A DNA stretch of 64,000 nt from an uncultured Bradyrhizobium sp. (GTDB lineage Bacteria; Pseudomonadota; Alphaproteobacteria; Rhizobiales; Xanthobacteraceae). Made by a program: the position numbers and the translations under genes. Shown piece after piece: positions 1-9,305 of this stretch. The notes beneath the pieces are model-generated. The model did not search any database. It was given only the letters and a program-made list of their open reading frames with translations, and had not been told where the DNA came from. The stretch lies in contig NZ_CANSMR010000026.1 of NCBI RefSeq assembly GCF_947648125.1, positions 33,604 through 97,603 of the forward strand, read 5' to 3'. Within the stretch, counting starts at the first letter, position 1; each line of letters opens with the position of its first letter.

Positions 1-573
1 GCGTTCTTCAAGACCAGTCCGCGGCTGGCCTCGCCCGACATCCAGATCCACTTCCTGCCGTTCTCGACCGACAAGATGGGCGAGAAGCTGCATCCGTTCT
101 CGGGCTTCACGGCTTCGGTCTGCCAGCTGCGCCCGGAGAGCCGCGGCTCGCTGAAGATCCGGAGCGCGGACCCGAGCGTGCCGCCGGAAATCCGCATCAA
201 TTATCTGGCGACCGAGACCGATCGGCGCGCCTTCATCGACGGCATCCGCATCCTGCGCAAGATCCTGGCGGCGCCGGCGCTGAAGTCATACTCGGTCGGG
301 GAAGTCGATCCCGGCGCCAAGGTGGTGAGCGACGACGACCTGCTCGAGTTCTGCCGCCGCACCGGCAGCACGGTCTATCATCCGACCTCGACCTGCCGGA
401 TGGGCAACGATGCGCTCGCGGTCGTCGACCAGCGGCTCAAGGTGCGCGGTGTCGAGGGCCTGCGCGTGGTCGATGCGTCCGTCATGCCGGACCTGATGTC
501 GGGCAATACCAACGCGCCGACGATCATGATCGCGGAGAAGGCGTCGGATATGATTTTGGATGATGCAAGGTAG
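1..573 (+). CDS. GMC-family oxidoreductase (choline dehydrogenase-like), C-terminal part only
   Basis: Open from base 1 with no start inside the window, so this is the last ~190 residues of a flavoprotein of the glucose-methanol-choline family. These enzymes oxidise alcohols with FAD. The visible part is the substrate-binding/C-terminal GMC domain. It holds the active-site His motif YHPTSTCRMG (codons 126-135) and the closing block MSGNTNAPTIMIAEKA, whose Asn and the earlier His form the family's catalytic pair. The internal Met at 76 is not the start; the frame before it (FFKTSPRLASPDIQIHFLP) is clearly part of the same domain. The FAD-binding N-terminus lies upstream of the window. The substrate cannot be told from this fragment. 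Confidence 0.9.
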   Translation, partial: AFFKTSPRLASPDIQIHFLPFSTDKMGEKLHPFSGFTASVCQLRPESRGSLKIRSADPSVPPEIRINYLATETDRRAFIDGIRILRKILAAPALKSYSVGEVDPGAKVVSDDDLLEFCRRTGSTVYHPTSTCRMGNDALAVVDQRLKVRGVEGLRVVDASVMPDLMSGNTNAPTIMIAEKASDMILDDAR

Positions 574-615
574 CATCTCGACCCGTCTCCCGAGAGGCTG
601 TGATGCTTTCGTCGC

Positions 616-700
616 CGTCATTGCGAGGAGCGATAGCGACGAAGCAATCCATTTCTCCGCTTGCGGCGCGATGGATTGCTTCGCTTCGCTCGCAATGACG
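616..700. repeat. Intergenic palindromic repeat, family A (copy 1)
   Basis: An 85-bp imperfect palindrome that begins CGTCATTGCGAGGAGCG and ends with its near complement CGCTCGCAATGACG; the inner arms are GCAATCCAT and ATGGATTGC. The same element recurs at 11703-11787 and 30294-30377. It lies in the 217-bp gap between the GMC gene and the 3' end of hemE, where I see no gene. Repeats of this type are typical of Bradyrhizobium intergenic regions and could fold as a long hairpin at the ends of the two converging transcripts. Confidence 0.85.
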
Positions 701-723
701 AGGATGGAGCGAGGCTTACTATC

Positions 724-768
724 CCGTCACCCCCGCGCAAAGGCGAAGCCTTTGCGCGGGGGTGACGG
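724..768. repeat. Perfect 21-bp inverted repeat, likely bidirectional terminator
   Basis: Two perfectly complementary 21-base arms (724-744 and 748-768) flank a GAA loop; the arms start CCGTCACCCC and end TGACGG. It lies 22 bases beyond the hemE stop and after the GMC gene, so both converging transcripts would form this very stable hairpin. No clear T-run follows on either side. Confidence 0.7.
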
Positions 769-790
769 TGATAGAATGGGCCACTAGGCC

Positions 791-1837
791 TCACCCCTTA
801 TACGCGCGCACCCGTGCGACCATCTGCTCGACATGGGCGATCGGCGTCTCCGGCAGGATGCCGTGGCCGAGATTGAAGATCAGCCGGCCGCTGCCGAAAT
901 TCTCCAGCACATCGTCGACCGCGCGGTCGAGCGCGGCGCCGCCGGCAATCAGGGCCAGCGGATCGAGATTGCCCTGCACCGCGACGCGGCTCTGCACCCG
1001 CTCGCGGATCATCGACGGCTCGGTTGCCCAATCGATCGAGACGGCATCGACGCCGGTTTGCTCGACATAGGCCGGCAGCATGCCCGCCGCGCCGCGCGGA
1101 AAGCCGATGATCCGGGCACCGGGGACCTGCTTGCGCACCCCGGCAACGATGCGCCGGGTCGGCTCGATCGACCAGCGGGCGAACTCGCGTGGCGGCAGCA
1201 CGCCGGCCCAGGTGTCGAAGATCTGCAGGCAATCGGCGCCGGCCTTGAGCTGGCCGACGAGGTAGTGGATCGAGTTCTCGACCAGGACGTTGATGATCTT
1301 GGCGAAGGCGTCCGGATGCCGATAGGCGAGCATCCGCGCCGGCGCCTGGTCCGGCGTGCCCTGTCCGGCCACCATGTAGGTCGCAACCGTCCATGGCGCG
1401 CCGCAGAAGCCGATCAACGTGATCCCGGGCGCAAGCTCGCGCCGGACGCGGCGCAGGGTTTCAAAGACTGGCTCGAGCTTGTCGAAATTGGCCTCAGTTG
1501 CCAGCGTCGCGATCTCGCCGGGCGTTGCCAGCGGATCGAGCCGCGGCCCTTCGCCGGCCTCGAAGCGCACCGAACGGCCGAGCGCGTAGGGGATCACCAG
1601 GATGTCGGAGAAGACGATCGCGGCGTCGAAGTTGAACCTGCGGATCGGCTGCAGCGTGATCTCGGTGGCGAATTCGGGCGTGAAGCAGAGATCGAGGAAG
1701 CCGCCGGCCTTGGCGCGCAGCTCGCGATATTCCGGCAGATAGCGGCCGGCCTGCCGCATCATCCAGAGCGGTGGCACGGCCTGCCGGTGGCCCGACAGGA
1801 GGTCGATGAGCGGCTTCTTGGTGGGATCCTGGGGCAC
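791..1837 (-). CDS. hemE: Uroporphyrinogen decarboxylase HemE
   Basis: Decarboxylates the four acetate side chains of uroporphyrinogen III to give coproporphyrinogen III in heme (and bacteriochlorophyll) synthesis, in the cytoplasm. Both family signatures are present: [19 protein letters not shown] near the N-terminus, with the substrate-binding Arg residues, and [13 protein letters not shown] in the middle. The late block [14 protein letters not shown] is also typical. The GTG at 1837 is preferred: AGGAA lies a few bases upstream and the protein then begins just before [10 protein letters not shown], giving 348 residues, near the usual ~345. A GTG at 1855 or ATG at 1900 would add 6 or 21 residues that do not look conserved. 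It faces the GMC gene tail to tail. Confidence 0.95.
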   Translation of the reverse strand: MPQDPTKKPLIDLLSGHRQAVPPLWMMRQAGRYLPEYRELRAKAGGFLDLCFTPEFATEITLQPIRRFNFDAAIVFSDILVIPYALGRSVRFEAGEGPRLDPLATPGEIATLATEANFDKLEPVFETLRRVRRELAPGITLIGFCGAPWTVATYMVAGQGTPDQAPARMLAYRHPDAFAKIINVLVENSIHYLVGQLKAGADCLQIFDTWAGVLPPREFARWSIEPTRRIVAGVRKQVPGARIIGFPRGAAGMLPAYVEQTGVDAVSIDWATEPSMIRERVQSRVAVQGNLDPLALIAGGAALDRAVDDVLENFGSGRLIFNLGHGILPETPIAHVEQMVARVRAYKG

Positions 1838-1875
1838 GCGAAAGTTCCTGATCACGGTCAAAATTTGGCCCCTGA

Positions 1876-2025
<150 letters not shown>

Positions 2026-2184
2026 TAGCTGGTTTATCCCAGCGAGCGCTAACCACGATACGAAATGAGTTCGGCCCTGCGAGGAACGGCTCACCGCGCA
2101 GCGGCGGTTCGAAGCGCATGCGTGACATGTTTGCGGGCGGCCTCGACCAGCGAAGCCGCCACATGTCGCGATGGTCCGGACCGG

Positions 2185-2475
2185 CTACACCGGACCGCCT
2201 TCGGGGCGCTGCACTCGGTCAAATTCGAAGGTCACGCCGAGCCGGCGCTCCAGGCGCCAGACCAGAATGCAGTGGCGCCAGATCGGCTCGCCCTCGATCT
2301 CGAGATCGAAGGCGAACGGGATTGCGACGTCGCTTTCCACCGCCAGCCCCGCGCCGCCGGTCGAGATATTGAGCACAAGGCATTCAACGCTGGTGTTGCG
2401 GAAGAAGAGCGTTCCGCGCTTCATCAGGGGCGTTCGCTGGCTGTCGGTCTTGTATCTTTTTATTGTTGTACTCAC
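2185..2475 (-). CDS. PilZ-domain protein
   Basis: A 96-residue protein that is essentially one PilZ domain, the usual c-di-GMP receptor fold. The motif NISTGGAGLAVE (about residues 37-48) fits the conserved (D/N)xSxxG loop of PilZ. The upstream RxxxR element is only weakly represented (QRTPLMKRG), so c-di-GMP binding is plausible but not secure. It has no signal peptide or membrane segment. It lies downstream of and on the same strand as tadE/tadG, separated by a 158-bp gap filled by a palindromic repeat, so it may not be cotranscribed with them. PilZ proteins often act on motility, exopolysaccharide or pili. Confidence 0.75.
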   Translation of the reverse strand: MSTTIKRYKTDSQRTPLMKRGTLFFRNTSVECLVLNISTGGAGLAVESDVAIPFAFDLEIEGEPIWRHCILVWRLERRLGVTFEFDRVQRPEGGPV

Positions 2476-2532
2476 AGCAGTCTCCTACCCCGATGTGACG
2501 CCCGCTCGCGATCGTTCCCCCAGAGAACGCCC

Positions 2533-2636
2533 TAGAGCGGGATGACCTTTCTTCGAAACATCATCCCGCTCTATCTCTTTGTTTTGAGCATGATCGTTTC
2601 GGAAAACCGCTACACACTTTTCCGGATCATGCTCTA
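2533..2636. repeat. Double hairpin intergenic repeat (family C)
   Basis: Two palindromes in tandem. The first has perfect 13-base arms TAGAGCGGGATGA (2533-2545) and its complement (2561-2573). The second has arms GAGCATGATC (2586-2595) and GATCATGCTC (2625-2634), extended inward by CGGAAAA/TTTTCCG. The end of the second overlaps the tadG-like gene's TAG stop. This combination is a widespread intergenic element in Bradyrhizobium-type genomes. Here it separates the tadG-like gene from the PilZ gene and may end or attenuate transcription. Confidence 0.8.
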
Positions 2637-4304
2637 GTTCACCAGCACCGCGCCGTCGCAGCGAATGCCCAGCACCCAGACGTCGACCTGGCCGAGCCCG
2701 ATGCCGAGCGTCGAGAGCAGGGACGCCAGCACCTGATCGATCGGACTCGTCACGGCGTTGAGGATGCCCATGACGAGCGCGCCCAGTCCCGGGATCGGAA
2801 GCCCGAGCGGTCCGACATTGATGGTGAGCGAGAGGTCGCCGAGCAGGGTTGATGTGAGCGACGTGAGGAAGTTGGTGGTCGTCACCGTCTTCTTCGTCCC
2901 CGACTGGATGTCGCTGTAGCTGAAATTGACGTTGGTCGGCGTGGTGTTGCCCATGCCGGCATGGGCGAGGCCGGTGACGGTGACGAGGCCAAGATTGACC
3001 AGCAGCGCCGGCGGCGGATTGGGCTTGGTGGTGAAGTTGGTCATGTCGGCAACCGTGACGTTGCCGATCCAGGCGTCGACGATTCCCGGCGTCACGCCGA
3101 TCGTGACCTGTGAGGTGTTGATGTTCGGATGGCCGCAGGACACCGCGTTGAGCGTCGCGGTACCCGAGGCGACCTCGACATAGACCGGGAGGTTGATCGC
3201 GGAAACGCTGCCGGAACCGAGCACATTGATGGTCGCCAGGATCCTGGTCTGCGCGGTGTGGACGCTCACGCCCTGGGTGCCCATCGCGATCCAACTCGAG
3301 CCGACCGGGCGCTCGCCGATCGTCGCGATCACGGATACGTTGGCGATACCGGGCAGCCCGAAATTGACTGAGGTTGCGATCTGGTTGCTGCCGTTGGCGA
3401 TCTGCGCCACCGTGTTGATGAGGTCGAAGACCGAAACGCTGGCGCCGACCTTCGGTTTCTGGCCCACCGTCAGGTTGGCAAACGGGCCGAGGTCGATCAG
3501 GGTGCCCGGCGAAACCTTGGTTGAGGAGCCGGTGACGGCCTGGGAGATCGTCGACAGCGCGGTCGTCGCCCCGTTCGCGCCGTTGGTGATCTGCTGTGTG
3601 GTCAGCGCCGCCGCCATGAGATCGCCGACCTTGACGTTGCTGCTCAAGAGGTCGCTATAGGTGACGCCGGTCAGGTTGATCCGGGTCGCCAGCGCCGACA
3701 GGAAGTCGAGTGCGTCGATCTTGGCGCTGATCAGCGAATTGTAGTCCATCACCGAGAGCGACAGCGTGGTGCCGAGCATCGAGCCGAGCAGCGCATTGAT
3801 CACGCCGCCGTTGACCGAGAGCAGCCGCGAGCCGATCTCGAACGAAGCCATTTCGGTCGAGGTCGCGGTGGCGGTCGTCGTGATGTTGAAGCTGCTCGCG
3901 CCGGTCAGGTAGCGCGCGAAGTAGAGCGGGGTCTTGGTTGTCAGCGTGACACGTGCGGCATTGGGTATGCCGACCGCCGGGGTCACGAAACGGGCCTGCG
4001 GCGCGACGGCGCTGTTTGCGGTGTAGGTCCCGGTCTCGACCTTGACCAGCGCGCTGGCCGGATAGTTGTTCTGGGTCACGGTCGCGGAGGCGGCGTTGAC
4101 CGGATTGCTCAGATTGGCGGCAGCGACGATCGCGGCGAGGTCGGCGGTGCTCTGCGTCTTGCGCCGGTCGGCGAAGATCGTACCGAGATCGATGGCAAGC
4201 CCGGCGCACCCGATCAGGAGCGTCATCAGGCCGGCCGAGATCATCGCGAAGTTTCCTCGTTCGTCGGCGCCGAAGCGCCGCATCAGCATGAGGATGCCGC
4301 TCAT
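2634..4304 (-). CDS. TadG-like pilus-assembly/surface protein
   Basis: A 556-residue protein with the TadE/TadG N-terminus: a short basic segment, GNFAMISAGLMTLLIGCAGLAIDL as a single membrane helix (~residues 17-41), then an FADRRKTQSTADLAAIVAAANL-like stretch typical of Flp-pilus TadG proteins. The rest is a long Thr/Ser/Asn-rich extracytoplasmic region with no motif I recognise and no clear von Willebrand A domain. It starts one base after the stop of the upstream tadE-like gene, so the two are translationally coupled. No tadA, cpaB or rcpA homologue is in the window, so the pair is an orphan unit here. The stop codon lies inside a palindromic repeat. Confidence 0.75.
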   Translation of the reverse strand: MSGILMLMRRFGADERGNFAMISAGLMTLLIGCAGLAIDLGTIFADRRKTQSTADLAAIVAAANLSNPVNAASATVTQNNYPASALVKVETGTYTANSAVAPQARFVTPAVGIPNAARVTLTTKTPLYFARYLTGASSFNITTTATATSTEMASFEIGSRLLSVNGGVINALLGSMLGTTLSLSVMDYNSLISAKIDALDFLSALATRINLTGVTYSDLLSSNVKVGDLMAAALTTQQITNGANGATTALSTISQAVTGSSTKVSPGTLIDLGPFANLTVGQKPKVGASVSVFDLINTVAQIANGSNQIATSVNFGLPGIANVSVIATIGERPVGSSWIAMGTQGVSVHTAQTRILATINVLGSGSVSAINLPVYVEVASGTATLNAVSCGHPNINTSQVTIGVTPGIVDAWIGNVTVADMTNFTTKPNPPPALLVNLGLVTVTGLAHAGMGNTTPTNVNFSYSDIQSGTKKTVTTTNFLTSLTSTLLGDLSLTINVGPLGLPIPGLGALVMGILNAVTSPIDQVLASLLSTLGIGLGQVDVWVLGIRCDGAVLVN

Positions 4305-4305
4305 G

Positions 4306-4719
4306 CTAGAATCCCCCGTACTGTATCGCAGCGGAGCGGACGATGGTGCTCGCCGGAGCGGGGACGAAAGGCAGCTTGTAGATGAAGTTTCCGGCCGCGT
4401 TGTAGTTGACCGTCACGACGTAGACGTTGGCGTTCGCTGGGGACGGCGCGGCATTGACGGTGAGATTGCTAGCGACGAGCAGCGGATAGGTCGATGCGTT
4501 GGCGGTGACGTAACTCGTCGCGAGGCTGTTGCGCTCGGTGTCGGTCATTCCGGCAATCGACGACCGCGCCGCTTCGGCGGCGAGTTGCTGAACGCCATGC
4601 ACCATCGCGAGATACGAACCGAATACAATGATGCCGAAAATGAATGCGAGAAACAGCGGCAGCATCAGCGCAAATTCGACAGCAGAAGCGCCGCTACGAC
4701 AGCGAAAGAACCTGGTCAT
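4306..4719 (-). CDS. TadE-family pseudopilin-like protein
   Basis: A 137-residue protein with the TadE signature: basic N-terminus (MTRFFRCRSGASAVEFALML), the conserved Gly-Ala-Ser-Ala-Val-Glu-Phe-Ala block, and one hydrophobic helix (LPLFLAFIFGIIVFGSYLAM), followed by an extracytoplasmic domain. TadE proteins are minor pilins or assembly factors of Flp/Tad pili, and the Glu in the hydrophobic block is diagnostic. It is the first gene of a two-gene unit with the tadG-like gene. The promoter should lie in the AT-richer region 4720-5116 shared with the divergent lysR gene. Confidence 0.8.
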   Translation of the reverse strand: MTRFFRCRSGASAVEFALMLPLFLAFIFGIIVFGSYLAMVHGVQQLAAEAARSSIAGMTDTERNSLATSYVTANASTYPLLVASNLTVNAAPSPANANVYVVTVNYNAAGNFIYKLPFVPAPASTIVRSAAIQYGGF

Positions 4720-4962
4720 GGCACACCTCGAAACGCAGACTAGGGCGCCACGTTGCGATGGCTTTGATTAAGGAAAACTATGAAAAGGCTTCCGCGAATC
4801 GGTGACGTCAATTCAGATGAATGGCAGCGTTCAAACTTATTGGGTGGGCGACACGTTATGGGGCGATCAGAATCTTTGATGCCGTGTCCGCAGAAACCCG
4901 GGGTCTGATGGAGTTGAGGTGCTGCATATGCGTGCAGATGCAGTCGTCCGATACCGTAACAC

Positions 4963-4980
4963 TACGTGGCAATGCACGTA
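4963..4980. promoter_or_regulatory. Inverted repeat in the tadE/lysR divergent region
   Basis: TACGTG-N6-CACGTA, a perfect 6-base inverted repeat flanked on each side by a CGTAACA copy. It lies in the ~400-bp gap between tadE and lysR (4720-5116), which is markedly more AT-rich than its neighbours and holds no convincing gene. It is a candidate operator for the adjacent LysR protein or another regulator. No promoter hexamers were assigned with confidence. Confidence 0.35.
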
Positions 4981-5116
4981 ACAATACATATGGTCTGCAT
5001 TCACGGCGCCATAGCGACAAATTGAAACTAAACGAAAGTGCAACCAAATGTTAGTATAGCTGAATCACATACTGGAGAACGAAATTGCGTCCCGTGCTGA
5101 GATTGGAGGGCTCGCG

Positions 5117-6004
5117 ATGCACAGACCACGTCAGCATTTGAATATTCCTACTGAGATCGTTCGCACCGTCGTTGCGATCGCGGAGACGGGAAGTCTATCG
5201 AAGGCCGGCGAGCGTCTCGGCCTCAGTCAGCCAGCGATCAGTTCGCAGGTCAAACGACTGCAGAGCCTGGTCGGCGGCGCGCTCTTCGTCAGAACGGCGA
5301 ACGGCACCACGACGACGGAGCTCGGCAAGGTTGCCGTGCAGCAGGCAAGGCGAATCCTCGAAGCGAACGACCAACTGCTTCGGCTCGGCGGCAATCACGA
5401 AGGACCGCAGCCGTTGCGGCTCGGAATGAGCACGATGCTCGCCGAGGAATTCCTCAAGCTGCATCCGGCCGACGCACTTGCCGACGTGCTCATTCACGCC
5501 GACATGTCGCCGGTCGTCATCAGAGGATTGATCGACGGCTACATCGACATCGCCTTCGTCTACAGCAACCCTTCGCTGGAGAACGAAGACGAGGTGACGA
5601 TCGCCGCCGAGGCCGACGAGCGCTCGGTTTGGGTACGATCACGCGATTTTGTTCTCCGGCCGGGCGCCCCGATCCCGATCCTGGCGTGGCCCGGTGACGA
5701 CTGGATGATCCGGACGCTCGCCAAGCACAACATCTCGTACAAGATCGTGTTCAGGAGCCCGAACCATCAGTTGCGACTGGAAGCAGCACGGGCCGGATAC
5801 GGCCTGACGGCCTGTCCCGAGCGGATGATCCCGTCCTCGCTGATTTCGGCGAAGGACTATTATCTTCCCGAGCTTCCGCTGCAGAAGCGTATGCTCTGTG
5901 TTCGCCCGGGCCTCGAGGGAAGCCGCGCGACGGCGATGGTGCAGCGGCTGTCCAGCCTGTTCTTCAGCGGCGCGAAGCCGATGCGTCAGGTGAGCAACAT
6001 GTAG
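5117..6004 (+). CDS. LysR-family transcriptional regulator
   Basis: 295 residues, the normal length for the family. The N-terminal winged helix-turn-helix is clear: SLSKAGERLGLSQPAISSQV (~residues 27-46), followed by LFVRTANGTTTTELGK. The C-terminal half is a substrate-binding-like effector domain. The ATG at 5117 has GGAGGG a few bases upstream. It diverges from tadE, and LysR regulators usually control a divergent neighbour, but the effector and target cannot be read from the sequence. Confidence 0.9.
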   Translation: MHRPRQHLNIPTEIVRTVVAIAETGSLSKAGERLGLSQPAISSQVKRLQSLVGGALFVRTANGTTTTELGKVAVQQARRILEANDQLLRLGGNHEGPQPLRLGMSTMLAEEFLKLHPADALADVLIHADMSPVVIRGLIDGYIDIAFVYSNPSLENEDEVTIAAEADERSVWVRSRDFVLRPGAPIPILAWPGDDWMIRTLAKHNISYKIVFRSPNHQLRLEAARAGYGLTACPERMIPSSLISAKDYYLPELPLQKRMLCVRPGLEGSRATAMVQRLSSLFFSGAKPMRQVSNM

Positions 6005-6034
6005 TCCGGCGCCGCCGGGCTCCGGCGGCACCGA

Positions 6035-6250
6035 TCAGTAGTGCGGCGGGCGCTCGTTGGCCGGGCCCGGCGCCTGGCGTTCGGCTTCCTGAAGCCGGTC
6101 GCGCAGCTCGGCGAGCTGGCGCGTCAGCGCGTCGATCTGCTTCCATTGCGCCGTGATGGTCTGGTTCAGCGTTTCGATGGCCTCATCCTGGTAGGTCAGG
6201 CGGACCTCCAGCGCATCGATCCGTTCGCTCAGCTTTGCCGCGTCATTCAT
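6035..6250 (-). CDS. slyX: SlyX-family small coiled-coil protein
   Basis: 71 residues, nearly all a heptad-patterned coiled coil (LSERIDALEVRLTYQDEAIE followed by ALTRQLAELRDRL), ending in PPHY as SlyX proteins typically do. The molecular role of SlyX is not established. The ATG at 6250 (MNDAAKL) is chosen because earlier in-frame starts lie well inside trhO. The start overlaps the trhO stop by 8 bases, so the two genes are translationally coupled. Confidence 0.85.
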   Translation of the reverse strand: MNDAAKLSERIDALEVRLTYQDEAIETLNQTITAQWKQIDALTRQLAELRDRLQEAERQAPGPANERPPHY

Positions 6251-6995
6251 GCACGGCGTCCTCGTGCCCACGCTCGCGCAGGCCGTGGCCGAGCGCGACC
6301 CGTTCGTCGAACACAAAGCAGTTGCCGCGCCAGCGGCTGTCCTGCCGCGGCGTTTCCTCGAGATATTTCAGGATGCCGCCCTTGAGGTGATAGACCTCGC
6401 TGAAGCCTTGCGCGAGCAGATAGGCGCTCGCCTTCTCGCAGCGGATGCCGCCGGTGCAGAACATCGCAATCCTGCGGTGCTTCGCGGGATCGAGGTGCCG
6501 CGCGGCAAATTCCTTGAACTGTCCGAAGCTCGCGATCTTCGGATCGACCGCGCCTTCGAAACTGCCCATCGCGACCTCGAACGCGTTGCGGGTGTCGAGT
6601 ACCATGATGTCGGGCGAGCCGATGAGTTCGTTCCAGTCGCCGGGGTCGACATAGGTGCCGACCTGCCGCGTCGGATCGACCGTGGTGTCGCCGAGCGTCA
6701 CGATCTCCTTCTTCAGCCGCACCTTGAGCCGCTGGAACGGCATCTGTGCGGCTTCGGAGAATTTCAGCTCGAGATTGTCGAGGCGGCCGCCGAACAGCGG
6801 TCCGTCCTTAAGCTCCGCGACGAAGCGATCGATGGCTTCGTCGCTGCCGGCGATGGTGCCGTTGATGCCCTCATGCGCGAGCAGCACGCTGCCCTTGAGA
6901 TCAAGCCCGGTGCAGAGCGCGCGCAGCGGCTCGCGCAACGCGCGGAAATCGGGCAGCGCGGCGAACTGGTAGAAGGCGGCGACCTTGAGGGGCAT
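6243..6995 (-). CDS. trhO: tRNA uridine(34) hydroxylase TrhO (rhodanese-domain, YceA)
   Basis: A 250-residue YceA/TrhO protein. These enzymes use oxygen to hydroxylate U34 of certain tRNAs, the first step to 5-methoxyuridine-type wobble modifications. An N-terminal acylphosphatase-like part (HEGINGTIAG) is followed by a rhodanese domain with the catalytic loop CTGGIRCEKAS; the active Cys is residue 180. The strings VGTYVDPGDWNELI and YHLKGGILKYLEE are also characteristic. slyX follows with an 8-base overlap. Confidence 0.92.
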   Translation of the reverse strand: MPLKVAAFYQFAALPDFRALREPLRALCTGLDLKGSVLLAHEGINGTIAGSDEAIDRFVAELKDGPLFGGRLDNLELKFSEAAQMPFQRLKVRLKKEIVTLGDTTVDPTRQVGTYVDPGDWNELIGSPDIMVLDTRNAFEVAMGSFEGAVDPKIASFGQFKEFAARHLDPAKHRRIAMFCTGGIRCEKASAYLLAQGFSEVYHLKGGILKYLEETPRQDSRWRGNCFVFDERVALGHGLRERGHEDAVHE

Positions 6996-7179
6996 GGCCG
7001 GGGTTTATCAGGCCGGCCAGATCGGCGAAACCCCGCAAAGCCATGCATTATCGGGATAATTCCTCTGGCATACCATGCATTGCCCTGCCGGGGACGAATG
7101 TGCCATGTACTTCGCATCCCCTTGGCATCCATCCGCCGCAGCAGCATCAGACCATCACCGATCAAGCGAGCTCTCCGTT

Positions 7180-8766
7180 ATGAGGAATTTCCACTTCGCC
7201 GGCCGTTCCACGGTCCACGCCCAGAACGCGATGGTCGCAACGTCGCATCCGGAGGCGGCCCTGGTGGCCATCGAGGTGATGCGCGCGGGCGGCACGGCCG
7301 CCGACGCTGCGGTTGCCGCCTGCGCGCTGCTCGGCGTCATCGAGCCGCAATCGACCGGCATCGGCGGCGACTGCTTTGCGCTGATCCAACCGAAGGGCGA
7401 GGGCAAGATCACGGCCTATAACGGCAGCGGCCGGGCGCCGATGGCCGCCACCGCCGAGTGGTATCTCGAACGAAAGATCCATTCGGTGCCGCTGACCTCG
7501 GCGCATGCCGTCAGCATTCCCGGCGCGATCGACGCCTGGAACGTGATCCTCAGGGATCACGGCAAGTTCGGCTTCGACCGGCTGCTGCAGCCCGCGATCA
7601 AGGCGGCCGAGGAGGGCTATGTCGTCGCTCCGCGCATCGCCTTCGACTGGAAGAACGGCTTCGAGAAGCTGAAGAACGGCACCAACACCGAGCGCTATCT
7701 GCTGCCGCACGGCAAGCCCGCGGCCGCCGGCGACGTGATCCGGCAGCCCGAGCTCGGCAAAACGCTGCGCGCCATCGCGCAAAAGGGCCGCGACGCCTTC
7801 TATAGCGGCGAGATCGCCGCCGACATGGTCGACACGCTGCGCGGCATCGGCGGTCTGCACACGCTGGAGGACTTTGCCGCGCACTCGACCGAGACGACCT
7901 CGCCGATCGGCACGATGTACAAGGGCCACGACGTCTGGCAGTGCCCGCCGAACGGCCCCGGCATCACCATGCTGGTCATGCTGAACATCCTGTCGCGCTT
8001 CGACCTGACCAAGTTCAAGCCGCTCAGCATCGAGCGCTTCCACCTCGAGGCCGAGGCGGCGCGCATCGCCTACATGATGCGCGAGCAGCATATCGGCGAT
8101 CCCCAGCACGCGCATGTCGATGTTGCCGGCATCCTGTCGCGCGAATTCGCCGACGAGCACATCAAGAACATCCGGATGGACCGGCTGCTCGAGCTGCCGA
8201 ACGTGGCTCCGCCGATGAATCCCTCGACCGTCTACATCACGGTGGTCGACAAGGACCGCAACGTCTGCTCCTTCATCAACTCGATTGCGCATTCGTTCGG
8301 CTCGGCGATCGTCTCCAACAAGACCGGCGTGCTGCTGCAGAACCGCGCCGGCGGCTTCCGCATCCAGCCCGGCCATCCGAATTGCATCGCGCCGGGCAAG
8401 CGTCCGCTGCACACCATCATCCCGGCGCTGGCCACAAAAAACGGCCGCGCGGTGATGCCGTATGGCGTGATGGGCGGGCAGTATCAGCCGGTCGGCCAGA
8501 CCCGCGTGCTGACCAACATGCTCGACTATGGCTGCGACATTCAGGAGGCGATCGACATGCCGCGCGGCCTGCATTACGAGGGCGTCTACCAGCTCGAGGA
8601 CAGCGTGCCGGCGGAGATCGTCGAAGGCCTGAAGAAGATCGGCCACAAGACCACCAGCGTGGTCGCGCCGCTCGGCGGCGGCCAGGGCATCTGGATCGAT
8701 TGGGAGAAGGGCACGCTGACCGGCGGCTCCGATCCGCGCAAGGACGGCTGCGCGCTCGGCTACTGA
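7180..8766 (+). CDS. Gamma-glutamyltransferase-family Ntn hydrolase
   Basis: A 528-residue member of the self-processing GGT family, which either transfers or hydrolyses gamma-glutamyl groups or, in some subfamilies, hydrolyses other amides such as oxamate (HpxW-like). The catalytic/processing Thr is Thr350 in [11 protein letters not shown], aligning with the TTHxSVVD block of classical GGTs, but the following TH is VY. There is no signal peptide, unlike periplasmic GGTs, and the length also fits the cytoplasmic YwrD/HpxW group. [19 protein letters not shown] and the TGIGGD block are the family N-terminal signatures. The ATG at 7180 is preferred to 7075, since the extra 35 residues look non-coding. 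The fkbp gene follows after 34 bases. Confidence 0.82.
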   Translation: MRNFHFAGRSTVHAQNAMVATSHPEAALVAIEVMRAGGTAADAAVAACALLGVIEPQSTGIGGDCFALIQPKGEGKITAYNGSGRAPMAATAEWYLERKIHSVPLTSAHAVSIPGAIDAWNVILRDHGKFGFDRLLQPAIKAAEEGYVVAPRIAFDWKNGFEKLKNGTNTERYLLPHGKPAAAGDVIRQPELGKTLRAIAQKGRDAFYSGEIAADMVDTLRGIGGLHTLEDFAAHSTETTSPIGTMYKGHDVWQCPPNGPGITMLVMLNILSRFDLTKFKPLSIERFHLEAEAARIAYMMREQHIGDPQHAHVDVAGILSREFADEHIKNIRMDRLLELPNVAPPMNPSTVYITVVDKDRNVCSFINSIAHSFGSAIVSNKTGVLLQNRAGGFRIQPGHPNCIAPGKRPLHTIIPALATKNGRAVMPYGVMGGQYQPVGQTRVLTNMLDYGCDIQEAIDMPRGLHYEGVYQLEDSVPAEIVEGLKKIGHKTTSVVAPLGGGQGIWIDWEKGTLTGGSDPRKDGCALGY

Positions 8767-8800
8767 TCGGATCAACATCAATCAAGGAAGGACGTCCCAG

Positions 8801-9259
8801 ATGCAATCTTCACGACGCGCGATCATCACGACTGCATTCGCCGGCCTTGCGGCGGCAGTCTCCACGTCCGTTGCCGGCAGGACGGCAACGGCCCAAACCG
8901 CAGGAAAGCCCATGACCACAGCTTCAGGCCTCCAGATCATCGACAGCAAGGTCGGCACCGGCGCCTCGCCGAAGACCGGCCAGACCTGTGTCATGCACTA
9001 TACCGGCTGGCTCTACGAGAACGGCCAGAAGGGCAAGAAGTTCGACTCCTCCGTCGACCGCAACGAGCCGTTCGAGTTTCCGATCGGCCAGGGCCACGTG
9101 ATCAAGGGTTGGGACGAGGGTGTCGCCACCATGAAGGTCGGCGGCAAGCGCACGCTGATCATCCCGCCGAACCTCGGCTATGGCGCGCGCGGCGCGGGCG
9201 GAGTGATCCCGCCGAACGCCACGCTGATGTTCGATGTCGAACTGCTTGGCGTAAAATGA
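8801..9259 (+). CDS. Exported FKBP-type peptidyl-prolyl cis-trans isomerase
   Basis: 152 residues. The N-terminus ([20 protein letters not shown]) is a signal peptide with a twin-Arg start, so Tat export is possible; cleavage would fall near TATAQ. A single FKBP domain covers ~residues 45-152 with [34 protein letters not shown] and FDVELL, the core of the family active site. It likely catalyses prolyl isomerisation in the periplasm. It follows the GGT-family gene closely and may share its transcript. Confidence 0.9.
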   Translation: MQSSRRAIITTAFAGLAAAVSTSVAGRTATAQTAGKPMTTASGLQIIDSKVGTGASPKTGQTCVMHYTGWLYENGQKGKKFDSSVDRNEPFEFPIGQGHVIKGWDEGVATMKVGGKRTLIIPPNLGYGARGAGGVIPPNATLMFDVELLGVK

Positions 9260-9305
9260 CTTGATGGCCGTCAAGTAACCGGCCCATGATAAGAGGGGCG
9301 CAGCG

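Noticed and set aside
4821-5054. 77-codon ORF between tadE and lysR
   Set aside because: No ribosome-binding site, no recognisable motif, and it lies in the AT-rich divergent promoter region.
7162-8781. 539-codon open frame antisense to the GGT-family gene
   Set aside because: Shadow of a well-supported gene; its composition and lack of any motif match antisense GC-rich sequence.
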